A program made the position numbers and the translations under genes. The notes under the pieces were generated by a model. That model saw only the letters and a list, made by a program, of their open reading frames with translations, ran no database searches and was not told the origin of the DNA. From Uloborus plumipes (taxonomy: Eukaryota > Arthropoda > Arachnida > Araneae > Uloboridae), in contig JAXGGA010001607.1 of the NCBI GenBank assembly GCA_038373865.1, positions 1 to 64,000 on the forward strand: DNA of 64,000 bases, read 5' to 3'. Each line of letters starts with the position of its first letter. Position 1 is the stretch's first letter. Below are positions 36,426 to 48,600 of the stretch, piece after piece.

Positions 36426-36618
36426 GAATTAGAATTCCATGGAGCTATGCGATTCTATTTTCAAGATGCTGGTCAGAAAGTAGCCACTAAATGCATTCGG
36501 GTAGCGAGCACCGCCACAACGCAAGATGTCCTCGAAACCCTCATCGAAAAATTCCGTCCCGATATCAGAATGTTATCAATACCCGAATATGCCTTGTATG
36601 AAATCCATGAAAATGGAG
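36426..36618 (+). CDS. cno: canoe exon: first Ras-association domain (RA1), N-terminal part
   Basis: The exon follows a TTTTAG acceptor and ends at AG|GTGAGT. It encodes 64 codons plus one base, beginning ELEFHGAMRFYFQ and containing STATTQDVLETLIEKFRPD and MLSIPEYALYEIHENG. These match the start of the afadin RA1 domain, the ubiquitin-fold surface that binds Rap1-GTP or Ras-GTP. In vertebrate afadin about 30 residues precede this point, so an upstream exon ending in phase 0 must supply the start codon. The 6.9-kb intron that follows is the longest in the window and is filled with transposons. Confidence 0.96.
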
Positions 36619-39600
36619 GTGAGTTACCATGGCATTGAAATCGCGAAACTGTCTATACTGCGCTATCATGCTAATAATTTAATTATGTTTGCTAACATGC
36701 AACCTCTAATTTACTATTTTTCTGTGTTTGAATGTTCTTGCTCAGTGAATGACTTTGGTTTAAATCTTGTTTTCTTTTCTTGTTGGTAAATGTTTGTTTC
36801 AGAATTTTTTATACCAAGCTGAAACACTAAGATCATTTAAAAATAGATGTCATAATTTTGTCGTATTTCAATTTCTAAGGCTTAAATTTGAATATCTATC
36901 TAAAGGTTGAATTGGTTGAATAACCTGCAATTGCATTGTCTAATTTATTTAAATCACTAACAGAGTTCTCTACACCTTGTTTTTTGTGTAAATATTTCAC
37001 TTTTGAGTTGATTCTGGAATAAACACTAAATACGCACTTTATTTTTTTTTTAAATAACCTTAAGTTAGATATTGAACAATTTTCAATTTCTTTTTTGAAC
37101 CATACATCACAAATATCTTTTACTACATAAAAAATTAGGAATGGACCAGATAGTGATTTTGCCGGATACCGGATATCGGATATCCGGAGGCTCATCTCAA
37201 GCCGGATACCGGATATCCAGCATTACAATTACATTGCATGTTCGCTTATTTTTATGTAATGCAGCTTCAAAACAACAAATCAAAATTGTTTCTCGAATTA
37301 TTTCTTTAAGAACATGTTAAATACTAGGGATGCATCGATTAATTGGCCATAATCGGCCACTTTGCCGATTATTTCTCCTACTTTGAATAAATATACGTAG
37401 ACAATGTTGTAACATTTTTCATGTGGCGACAGTTTCCTCCTTAGTACAGTGTTTTAGATAACTTCTAATTTTCACAAAGAATAAAAGTCTTGAATTAAAT
37501 TGCTACTAATTACTAAAAAAATTAAATTAAAAGTACTCCTAAATTGGAGTACAGACTCCCTTCCCTTTTTTCTGAATTTTTATGTCCAACTAACATAATT
37601 AACAATGTGTTAATGTAATGTTATTGACAATAATATGAAAATTGGTTCTAAGAAATTTGATAAAATATTGAAATTATTTTGTGAAAATTGGGAAAATGGA
37701 AAAAAAAATCTTCTCTTGGAAATAAATTACTTACTATTTCTAAACTCGGAATTGTATAAAAGAGAAAAAACAGTGACGGCAAAATTGGTAGTATTAAAAA
37801 CAATCATCCTTATCGTTAATTGGTCGATTATCAACAACCGATTAATCGGTAATCGGCAAATTTGCTTATCGGTGCATCCCTATGAAATACATTCAAATTA
37901 AATTTTAAAGCCTCTATTTTATTGTACAGGAGTAGCGCTACATATGAAATGAAACACTAGCATATTGTGATTTCTTTCTAAATTATGTATTTTTATCAAA
38001 AGATACAAAACTTTAAAAGATAGAATTAAATATTTCTGTATGTACTCAAAGTTTAAACTTTTAATTATTCTTAGTTTAAATTTTAAAGCTCTTCTGTTTC
38101 AATATCATTTCAATAAGTTTCTACGTAAATGATACAGTAATTAAATATTTCACCAATATTATATACCGATAATTGATTTACAAAAAAAGAAAGAAAAAAG
38201 AAAAAAAAACTAAGCTCAGATAAACATTTTTTTTTTTCGAATTAATACATATTTTGTTAGAATTTTATGAATTTAAACTTCATTACAAAGTAACACATTC
38301 TATTATTTCTAATTTTGCAACAATATAAAGCAAAATTTTACTTTGAAATTCTTTTTTGTAAGAATAATACGCATGTAATTTTTCTAACATACAAGTTAAA
38401 GAAGAAAATATTAAAACAGGACTAGTGTGTTAAATAATAATAATAATAATAAATTTATACTCAAATAATCAATGAAAAATTTTACTCAACTCCAAAAAAC
38501 AAAGGTACATATTTTCTGAAGATTCAAACCAGCAGCTTAAATATATTTTTAAGAGTTATGCTAAAGTTGTTTACTTTTTAAAAAACAAATAAGTAAACTT
38601 ATGCTTAAATAATCAACTTGAAATTTTACTGTAGTGAAAAAAAAATTAAGACACACATTCTTAAAAGTAGCAAATTATCACTTTAAATACATTTAGAGTC
38701 ATGCTAAACACATTCACTTTTTTAAAAACAAATTAATAAACTAATTCTTAAACAATCACCTCGAAATTCAACTTAATTTTGAAAAAATAAAGATATTCTT
38801 TGATGCAAATATTATATTTATGGGTTATTCCAGGCAAAATGGTACAAATCATGTCTGAAATTGTCGAGTTAAGTTTATCAAATGAAGTAATTTTCGCCAA
38901 CTAATCGTTGTTTAAAAAATTATTCTTTGTTTATTTGTGCATAATAAAATGTAAATGGCTTGTATTTGAGTCATTCATTAAGGGTTTTGAATAGTTTGAC
39001 CACTTTGTGTAACAGAGGAGACAAATGAGGTTTGAAAAATATATTTCTAATTGCAAAGAAAAGTTAAAGAACAAGTATAAAATGGACTAAACATCCTAAA
39101 ACTAATTCTGTCTGCAATTTCAAGAAAAAATATTTTTTGCACCATTAATGCGACTGTGACTGTAACGGAGTGGACATCCCACAGTGCAAATTAACTATCA
39201 TCAGCAAAGAATTTTACACTTATCTTAGTTGCTGACTATATAATTCAATGTATCAAATGTATCACAGTAGATACAGTACTTGTACTTCTTTAAAAAGATA
39301 TCACATTGAATGCAATTGCTTATTTTATTTCTGAAAGGCTTGTAACAGAGTGGACAGTTTGAAACATAAAAAATCAGCAGAAAGGGTGTCAGAAGAATTT
39401 TTTGTGCTGTGCATTGCAAATGATTTTGTTGCATTTCAGCTTAATCTGAAACTGCATTTTAAGTCCTAGCAATTCAAAGCTGGGGCAGATCAATTTTCTT
39501 TCTTTTTCCAAAGATTTTTTTTTTGAGTCCTTTATAAATGGCTTATGCCTAAATAAGTAATACTTGGTTACACACAATTAGATAAAGAACAAATTAAGAA

Positions 39601-42600
39601 ATACGTGGTAAATATTAAAATTAATTACCAAAATTCTGAAGAATCGGGACTGACTTGCAACATTTTCGCTGAAATGACCGGCCAATGTTAGATAGGTTAT
39701 TTATTGCATGTTATTTTCAATTATAATAAAGCAATAATAGTGGCAAAGTAAAAAATATCTAATTACAACATCATTGGGTGTTAATAGATCGCAATTTTTG
39801 TTAGAAGTACAAAAACTAAAAATAAAAGAATTCAATAAATAAAATAATCTGAGAATTTATATTAAAAGCTACTGCGATTAATTTTTATGAACTAACGATG
39901 TGATCTGATCGTAAGTTTTTTCAACCTTTTTTCGCACATTAATCCTTGAAGGTTTGTAGCTTTTTCTTTCTAAATATTTTAACTATAATATTTTTGAAAA
40001 GCTGAAGACAATCATACTTTATCTGGAAATTGTGAAAAATCAAATATGCAGAATGCTTCCATGTCCAGTACAAAGTCGAAGGAATAACATGTAATTTTTG
40101 TTTTAGAAGCAAAAATTGGTAAAAAAGAAAGATGAAATGTAATTACATCATCTAAAAGGTTTATCAAACAATGAATTTTTTAACTGGGATTTTTGTAAAA
40201 AAGAAAATATTCAATTAGGTTCTCTCATCATACCGGATAACCCTCACATCAATCCCGGATGTCTCCCACATCAATACCGGATACTTTGCCGGATATCCTG
40301 CAAAAATCTTCCAGATATCCGTATCCGGGGCAGTCAGCCGGATCGGATATCCGGAAGTATCGGATACTTAAAATATCAGCCGGATAGGTCGGATAACCGG
40401 ATAGTTACCGGATATCCAGTCCATCCCTATAAAAAATATTGAAAAATGATATTTTAGTAGTTTTATCATTGTAGGACTAGGAAGCTCTAGTTGCTCCTTA
40501 CCACTTTTTACAGTTTATATTTGATCAATTCTCAAAGATCATTCTGATATTAAGTATTTCATGTCGATTCTCTTTCAAATTCAATAAAAGTTACAAAAAT
40601 TTCGAGATATATTTTAATATAAAGAAATGTAAGAGAAAATCTTCATACAATTAAGCAAGGTAGTCTTAAGCAGAGAAATGTAACATTGTCTATGATCTAT
40701 CGGTAAATTAAATGTTGACTACTAATGCATAATTAATTTGCCTACTACTCTGCGAGCACAAATGATTTCTCAACTTAAAAAAATCATATTTCAAAACTGC
40801 TTCATGTATAAAGTGATACATGAGTGTAAAGAGAATTATCCAAAGTCCTCCCCCCCCCCCCCATACTCTTCAATTTTACACAGCTGTGCAACAGCTGTGC
40901 ACATTGTAGAAAATGTTCAATTTCAAATACTCTCTGTAGGAACCTTTTGTTACTTGACAAAATCTAATCTCTAATCTTGCTCATTACGCTCTTTTGATGT
41001 TTCTCACATTCAATGGTTTGTAATGTAATGCAAATGTGTTCTTGAATTTTTTGTTGTTTTTGGCATAGATGCATGATATACAGTGTCAAAGCTCTGCTAT
41101 AGAAAATCACATAATTTGTGGGACAAACTAGATTATAGATTAGACAAATGTTCTGTAACGAGGGACAGGACCGTGGTAGACCAATTGGTAAGTCGTCGAT
41201 TCTAGCCGATCAAAGATCCACCGTTGTTACTAATGGTGGCTGGGCGACGTAAATCAAGGGTCTTCACACACTCCAGGGTCCCCCGTACTTACCACAACTC
41301 GTGGTTTAACCGGGATAGGACCCTGAAGAGTGCTCTGTTCTTTTTGAACCAGAATCAAGGGTCGAGCAAACCCTTGGCCCAGCACCCCCAGAGGTATCGT
41401 TTCACTTGGAGGACTTTGTGACCACGACATTTTTAATGTCCCCCAGCCACCATTAATCAAGGCAGTGGATCTTTGATCTGCTGAGGGTCGTGGTCACAAA
41501 GTCCTCCATGTGAAACGATATCTCTGGGGGTACTAGACCAGGGGTTTGCTCGGCCCTTGGTGTGGATCAAAAGAACGGAGCGCTCTGAGCTAAATCAAAC
41601 TTCCACCTAAAATGGGGCTCGTTAAAACTGAAGCTGTACTTTTTCTACCGTAAAATCAGGTAGATCTGTCTACTCGTAAAATCAGGTAGATCTGTCTACT
41701 CGGGCTCGGGTACCCGAGTGATTTCATAAATAACAACAACACAAGAGGAGCACATATCAAACATTTGTAACTGAAAAAAACTTTGCTCTGTCCATAAATG
41801 ATGTCTCTCTTTGCGTGAGAGGGATTTTCCCAAATTGTGGTAGTTTGGGGGGGGGGGGAGGTAAAAACAAGTGTGACATCACACATTTTTTAACCGACTT
41901 CAACAAAGGAGGAGGTTATCAATTCAAAGTGTAAGTTTTTTTTTGTTTGTTCGCACATAACATCAGATCTACTGAACCGATTTGGACGATTTTTTTTCAA
42001 TCGATAGGAGATGGTGTAACTTAGGTACCATGTACTCATATGACGATATTGGTTTACTAGAAAAAAAGTTATTATGGAAAACAGTAAATTTCGTGTCATT
42101 TCCCTATTAAATGATTAAATTTTCAATCCATTGTTGCAAAAATTTTTTGCCTCGCAACAGCAATATTAATAGTAATCATGATGAAAAATTTGAACCAAGG
42201 CTTAACTAAATCTAATATGAAACTCATTAGCGGTAACGTACGTAGTATGTGTTAAAATCTTATGAACAACGAGAAACAAGAATTGCTTTGATATATAAAT
42301 TAGTTGACAAACAGTTGATATTTAAATGGCTTTGATTAAGCTAGTACACAAATAAATACCAGAGAATAACAAAGATTATTTTTAGGCAGGAATTCAAGTG
42401 AAACAGGTGATCGCAAATTACAATCGCTACTGGAAATGAATTACATTAGAACGTTTCTTGATAAAAACATCGTGACGTCAGCGTGACGTTTGCCTATGAA
42501 AAACGAGCTAGATAAAACGTCACAGCCTACTTGGCGAATAAGAGGAGATCACTGACTGCTTGTGAGCTCTTATTGGCTCCAACCGTAGTGACGTCAATGC

Positions 42601-45600
42601 CAAGTTAAGTTGATGATAATGTACTTCACTTCCAGTAGCGATTGTAATTCGAAGCGATTGCAATGGTGTTTCACTTGAATCCTTGCCTAAGGGTCAATCG
42701 TTTATAATTTTAGAAGCGTTAATAGTTTCTTCCTTTTTTTTTCAGTTTATTTTATGGAGCATTTACTTAAGAAAATTAGGTGAAGTTCCGTAATGGAAAC
42801 ATTACCTTATTTCATAAGTACACTTACACTAAAAAGAATAAAATAATTTTGGAAAAAAAATAGAACCGACTTCAGTTGGAAATTGCTCTAAAAAGTAAAA
42901 AATAATTTTTTTCTTTGAACACCATCGAAACTACTTTTAAACATAAGTTTTGAAGTCGGCGCAAAAACGATAGGTCAAATGATATTTAACCATATTTTGC
43001 CTACATTTTTCAGAGAAACCATTGAAAATTAAAAGCAGAATATTTGTACCATTACACGAATGTGTGGTAATGAATGAAATGTATGCGAATGCTTTTAAAG
43101 AACCTGGATCCATTAAAATGTATATAGTTGAATTATTAGTTGCGTATGATTCTATACATTGTTTTTGCGCCGACTTCAAAACTTATGTTTAAAAGTAGTT
43201 TCGATGGTATTCAAAGAAAAAAATTATTTTTTACTTTTTAGAGCAATTTCCAACTGAAGTCGGTTCTATTTTTTTCCAAAATTATTTTATTACAAGAATA
43301 AGTTTATGAAAAATAGTGTGGCATATGACAAAGGGGGAAGGGATTTAGCAAAGTATGGCGCTTTGTGAGGAGCGGAGGATGTAGGCCAAAAAGTATTGAA
43401 AAAAGCGTGACTTTAGCTTTCTTTATATTCAGGTATCGCTTATTGTAATATGGGCTGAATGTTTCAAACATATGATTTTTTTAAATGGTGCATCATTTGT
43501 GCTCACCCTGTATAATTCCTGGAAGTGCTGAAGTGCAACTTATCTTTTTTGTCAATTTTGCAGAGGAACGTAAACTTCAGGTTGAGGAGAAGCCTCTCTT
43601 GGTTCAGCTGGACTGGCACAGAGACGACAGGGAAGGGCGTTTCCTCCTCAGAAGAATGGATGAGAAGTCTTATGTGAGTATTTTATTGAGTCTAAAGAAC
43701 AGTATTTATGAATTATAATTAGCATTTGTAGGTGTGCAGAAAATTTCCCCATCATACAGAAATTTCTCCAAACTGCATTTACATTATATTTGAAGAATTA
43801 TTGTGGGGGGGGGGGCAGCTTTAATCTGATGTGTTATTCAGCACAAGGATGAATCCAGAACTTTTTCAAGGGAGCGGTTTTGCTTGCTGACTATGTCTAC
43901 AAGTTTTCAAATATTGAGTACAAAGGTTTTGGACTTAAAAAAATACAGTTGTATTTCAGCTCGATAGGCTTTGTACTGTACACTGTTCAAGAAATTATCT
44001 AAAAAATTTCAACCCAAAAAAGGATGTTAAAAGATTTGCACAAAAATTTTGTTGTTTCACTTTCGCTAAAAATGACTCAAAATCAGTTACTGCTAAAAAA
44101 TCGCTACTCATGGGATGTTCATACAAATCAGTTAAGCATTGTGTTTTGTTAGTAATTTTGGTGTCAAACTATTGTTTTTAATGTTTTTATGAATGTGCCC
44201 TTTTTTTGTGAAGGTGCTGATTGCAATACTTTATTTTTGTGATAGTACCGATTTTAAAATATGATTTTTGTGAAGGTACCAAAAAATGGCATTAAAATAA
44301 GTCCTGTCATGAGTCCTAAAGCACCCCCCCCCCCTCTTTGTTTTTCTCTTAACAAGTAATTAAATATGTTTCTCTCACATACTTAACCATTAAAAAGTAA
44401 ATTTTTATTTTTAATTTTTAATGCCCAACTTTTAAAACAAAAAACTAGAACTCATTTTTGATAAAGCTATAGACTTGCATTTGTTTCAAAGACCATGCTG
44501 CATGTTTTTAAATGAAAAATAATTATTTTTAAGATGACAGAATGGTTTAATCTTATTGCATTTTGAAATAGTTGTATTTTAAAAAGCGGAATGGTTAATA
44601 TCTTGTTTGTCATTTTGAATTATTTTCCTTTGTTTATTAAAATTATGCTTCAAATTTTTATTTTATTAAATCTTTTTGCAAAATACCATGCATTATTTTC
44701 ATTTGCATGTTTCAAACCGTTCCTAAATTTCCTTTTGTGTTAATTTATTCTTTTCTAATATGCATTTAAGTTTATTTTCCGTTAAACCTTTGTTTATTTT
44801 TGAATATTTTATTTCCCTTGCATATCAAAATTTAGATCTCCAGCATGGATGCATGTGACAATGAAAACTTTAAACGAAAACTTTCCAAGCGTGAGAAAAA
44901 AGAAAAGAAAAAGAGAGAGAAAAAAGAAATGTTGAAAGTAAGATTCTGTTTAATCATCAGTGGCACACCACTGTTCACAATACAGCTCCTTTAATCATTT
45001 GTGTATGCACCACTGATGACTGATAATTAAAGGTGCATTGTTTTCGAGAGATTATTGTGAATAATTATGCAAGAAAAGTTAATGTGCGAAAGCCAAAAAC
45101 AGGAAATGTTAATTGGTGTTGAACTTTTTTCTTCAACTTTACATTCGGTATGATTTCATCCTGTTAAAATTTTATGTTATACAATGTTAGTTTTCATCAA
45201 AGTTTAAAATATTAACATTTGATTTACAGGGAATTATATTTACTGCACAAAACAAAGATGTTTTTATAATGTGAATGATTTACTGTTAACTCTTAATAAC
45301 TCAAAATCTCAAGGGAACTAAAGCTTTCAAGTTATAGAAAGTTCCCAGAGCCTTTTCAAGAGCGTGAATCTCACTCAATGAAGATGTCAAGATTCAGGAA
45401 TATTTGAATTACAAGGCGTTGACTTATTGAGAGTTGACAGTAAAAATTGCTGCAATTTAAAGGCGTTGTGTCACCACAATGTTGATGAATACACCACAAA
45501 CATAAAAAAGAAAGTTTTTCATTTGAAAAAATAAAATCGATTAGATAGATGTATGGATGTTCACAAGTTTTTTTTTTAAGAAAGAACTTTTGTTGATTAA

Positions 45601-48600
45601 ATACCTTTGTTCATGAAAACATAATTTTTGCTTCTTACTTTTCATCTGGGATTTAGAGATATCTCTGATCAACCAGAATATTATGGTCTATCTCTTTAGT
45701 ATCATTGAAGTATGGTATTGAAATATTGATTTTGTAAATATTTTTCAGGCTGCTGAAGAAGCTAAAAAAGATGGAATAGCTGAGCAGCTGTATTCAGAGC
45801 TACCAGAGACGAGTTTCACACGTTCCATTTCCAATCCTGAAGCTGTGATGAGGAGAAGACGGCAGAGGGAGTTGGAACAAAAATTGAAACGTTTTTGTCA
45901 AGAAGGTGGTACTGATGCAGGTGAGAAAAGTGTCTCAGCCCTTTCTGTTTCATTTAAGTTTGTTACTTAAAAAATAAAATCATAATTCTAAAAGGCAAAA
46001 TCATTTTATGAATGCACACAAACATGGCAAAAACATAATACTGGAACTACACGACTACCAGTAGGCTGAGAAGAACATACTGCAACAGGAAACAGATGAC
46101 ACTATATAAGATAGGAGAAGGCGACATCAGACCTTTGCAGCTATCCTGGCGATATGAGCAGTTCACCTAATTTCTCTCCCATGGTAGAGGGTTCAGAATT
46201 ACCAAAAAAAAACGAAAAAAAAGTTTTCTTTTACAGAACTAATTCATTCTTCCATTTTTCTCATTTTGAGAAATAATTTCATGCTAAAAAAAGTCTTCAT
46301 TAAATTGAACCCATTCTGCCCTATTTGCTCATTTTTCATCTGCTGGTGTCAAATGATTTACTTTCAGTCCAATATTTCCTATATCTTAAAATTCTTCCTT
46401 TTCCCTCTGTCTTTTTCCACCCATTCCTTTACATTACTCATATTTCTACCTAAGCAATGACCCTGAAATCATCCTTCTGTTACTTCACTTATGCTTCTCT
46501 CCTTGAACAATGACCCTGAACTTAATCATTCTTTTATTTCATAATCTGTTAATAATCTCCTGAAATATTCATAATCTCCCTTTTTATTTATTTTTTTTCC
46601 TTTATTTTGTCTTTGAGCAATCTCTTGATTCATGTGAAAAATAGTAGTATATTTGTCTCCGCTGCACAGCTGTCAAAGTTAGATTTTATTTTTTAATTTT
46701 ACATTCTGCTGTAACATTTAAGCAGGTTAAAATGTGATGTTAGTGTACAGTCTGGAGAACTCTATGTTAACAATGCCACTTCAAATAAACGACTTCCTTA
46801 GACACCATTGTTTGTCAAGAGGTTAAGTGTGTTCAAATATTTATTTTTTTAAAAATCATTCTGGTCAAATGGAAATTATATGATTATTGTTTAAAATGCA
46901 TACAGATTAGTTTAACTATGCAAATTCATATTTGCTGAAAATCCTTGTTCAGTTTTATCTTTTACCCTGCAAATTAATTTTGTATGTGATGCTATGTAAT
47001 TCAGAAGAAATTGGTTTTTGGTTTTACTCTACGACAATGTCACTTTGAAGCAAATGCACCCACAGCTCGTTTTATTATACTACGCTTCATTTACATGCCA
47101 ACTAAGACTAGAACATGTATTTTATGCACTTTCAAAAGTTTTGTACAAGATTTTGTTTCTAGATTATCTGATTGGTTAGAAAGCTAATACATGCAATATG
47201 CAATTAAAATTGCATTATATGATAGTAAATTATATTTTATTTAATTATGTTGGGTGCACTTTTGATTAGACGTTTAATTTTAACTAATAATTGGTCTCCA
47301 AATGGAATTATTTAATTTGTTGAAATGAGCTTTTTGGATTAAATGATAGGCATAGAGTGAGGATTAGTTTACTAGTACTTGGACAATGTATCCCTCATCA
47401 AGTTCTTTCTTTTTTTGTACATCTGTTATTGTCTGTCAATAAGCAATTGATTTTTTATTTTAAAGGAAAGGTGGAAGATTATTTCCAATGTTTCCTTAAT
47501 AATTTCAGTTTCAAAAAATATCATATAAGTGGAAACTTTATTTTAAATGGCAAAGAGACTAGTTATAGCAAGGCATTTCGGATCAAAAAGTATAATAATC
47601 AGCAGAGCAGACTCTTTATTTATTTAACCATGTATGTTTAGTTAAGAGCCTTGAACAATGTCTAGTGAATTAATTTATTTTCTAACAAAGCATATAAATT
47701 TTGAAGACATTTAACTGGGGCCTTTTTATTTATTTATTCATGTATTTATTTATTTGCATCTGCTTTACTCACTTTTTGCAAATGTAAAGGACTTATGTGT
47801 ATTTTTCACTGGCCATTTTTTTTTTCTGCTAACCCTAATAATCTTACTTCTGTGAACACTTAATTATTAGTCAAATTCTCTTATGGTATATGAGACAAAA
47901 TGAAATTAATTTGCATTTTATATGTGAATAAAGCATTTTGTTAAACTTTTAAAACTTGGGGATTCAGTTTTCCGTATTTGAGGACCATTCATCATCTCAT
48001 GAGTTTTTATTCTTTTGCAGGTGGTACCCTCAGGATATTTGGTGAATCCTTAAACAAAGATGTGCCTTACAAAACTCTATTGTTATCTACTAAAGACAGT
48101 GCCTCATATGTTGTTAAAGAAATTTTAGATAAATACGGTTATGAGAAAGAAGACCCCGTTCAATATTGCCTTGTACAAGTCATAGTGCCTCACCACAACC
48201 AGTCCGATGTTCCTGATTACCAGAGTACCGGGGGCATCAGAGAGTATATTTTGGATGATGATGATTGTCCGTTGATGATTCAGCATCAGCACAACAGAAA
48301 CAAAGGTGAATTATGCTGCTTAGCATCATTATTGAATGTGAATGAATAACAAAACTTGTTTCTCAACACTTTTCATTTCTAAATTATTGTAATCTTAAAA
48401 TATATTTTAAGTTTCCAAATGTCATTGGCCGTATTTACAAGGTGATTTGTAATGATATATCTAGGGTCGATAAAATACAAACCTCTGGTTTCAATTGGAG
48501 TAGCATTTTTTACTTTCTTTAACAAGAACCCTTTTTGATGTTCCATTTTTCTAATGGAACCCCTAGTTTTTCTACATTACTTGAATGTATCATTCAGAAA

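Larger units (their letters stand above)
36619..43563 (+). other. canoe intron with nested hAT elements, rearranged SINE and hairpin
   Basis: A 6,945-bp intron (GTGAGT...TTTTGCAG). Apart from the mobile elements listed separately (37136-40429, 41168-41593, 41891-43267) it holds AT-rich sequence, a 13-base C run near 40850 and a G run near 41849. No additional canoe exon was recognised in it. Confidence 0.85.

Noticed and set aside
43485..43563. Upstream ATG in frame with the RA1 exon at 43564
   Set aside because: The sequence before the TTTTGCAG acceptor is intronic and not conserved; the exon phase links to 36618.
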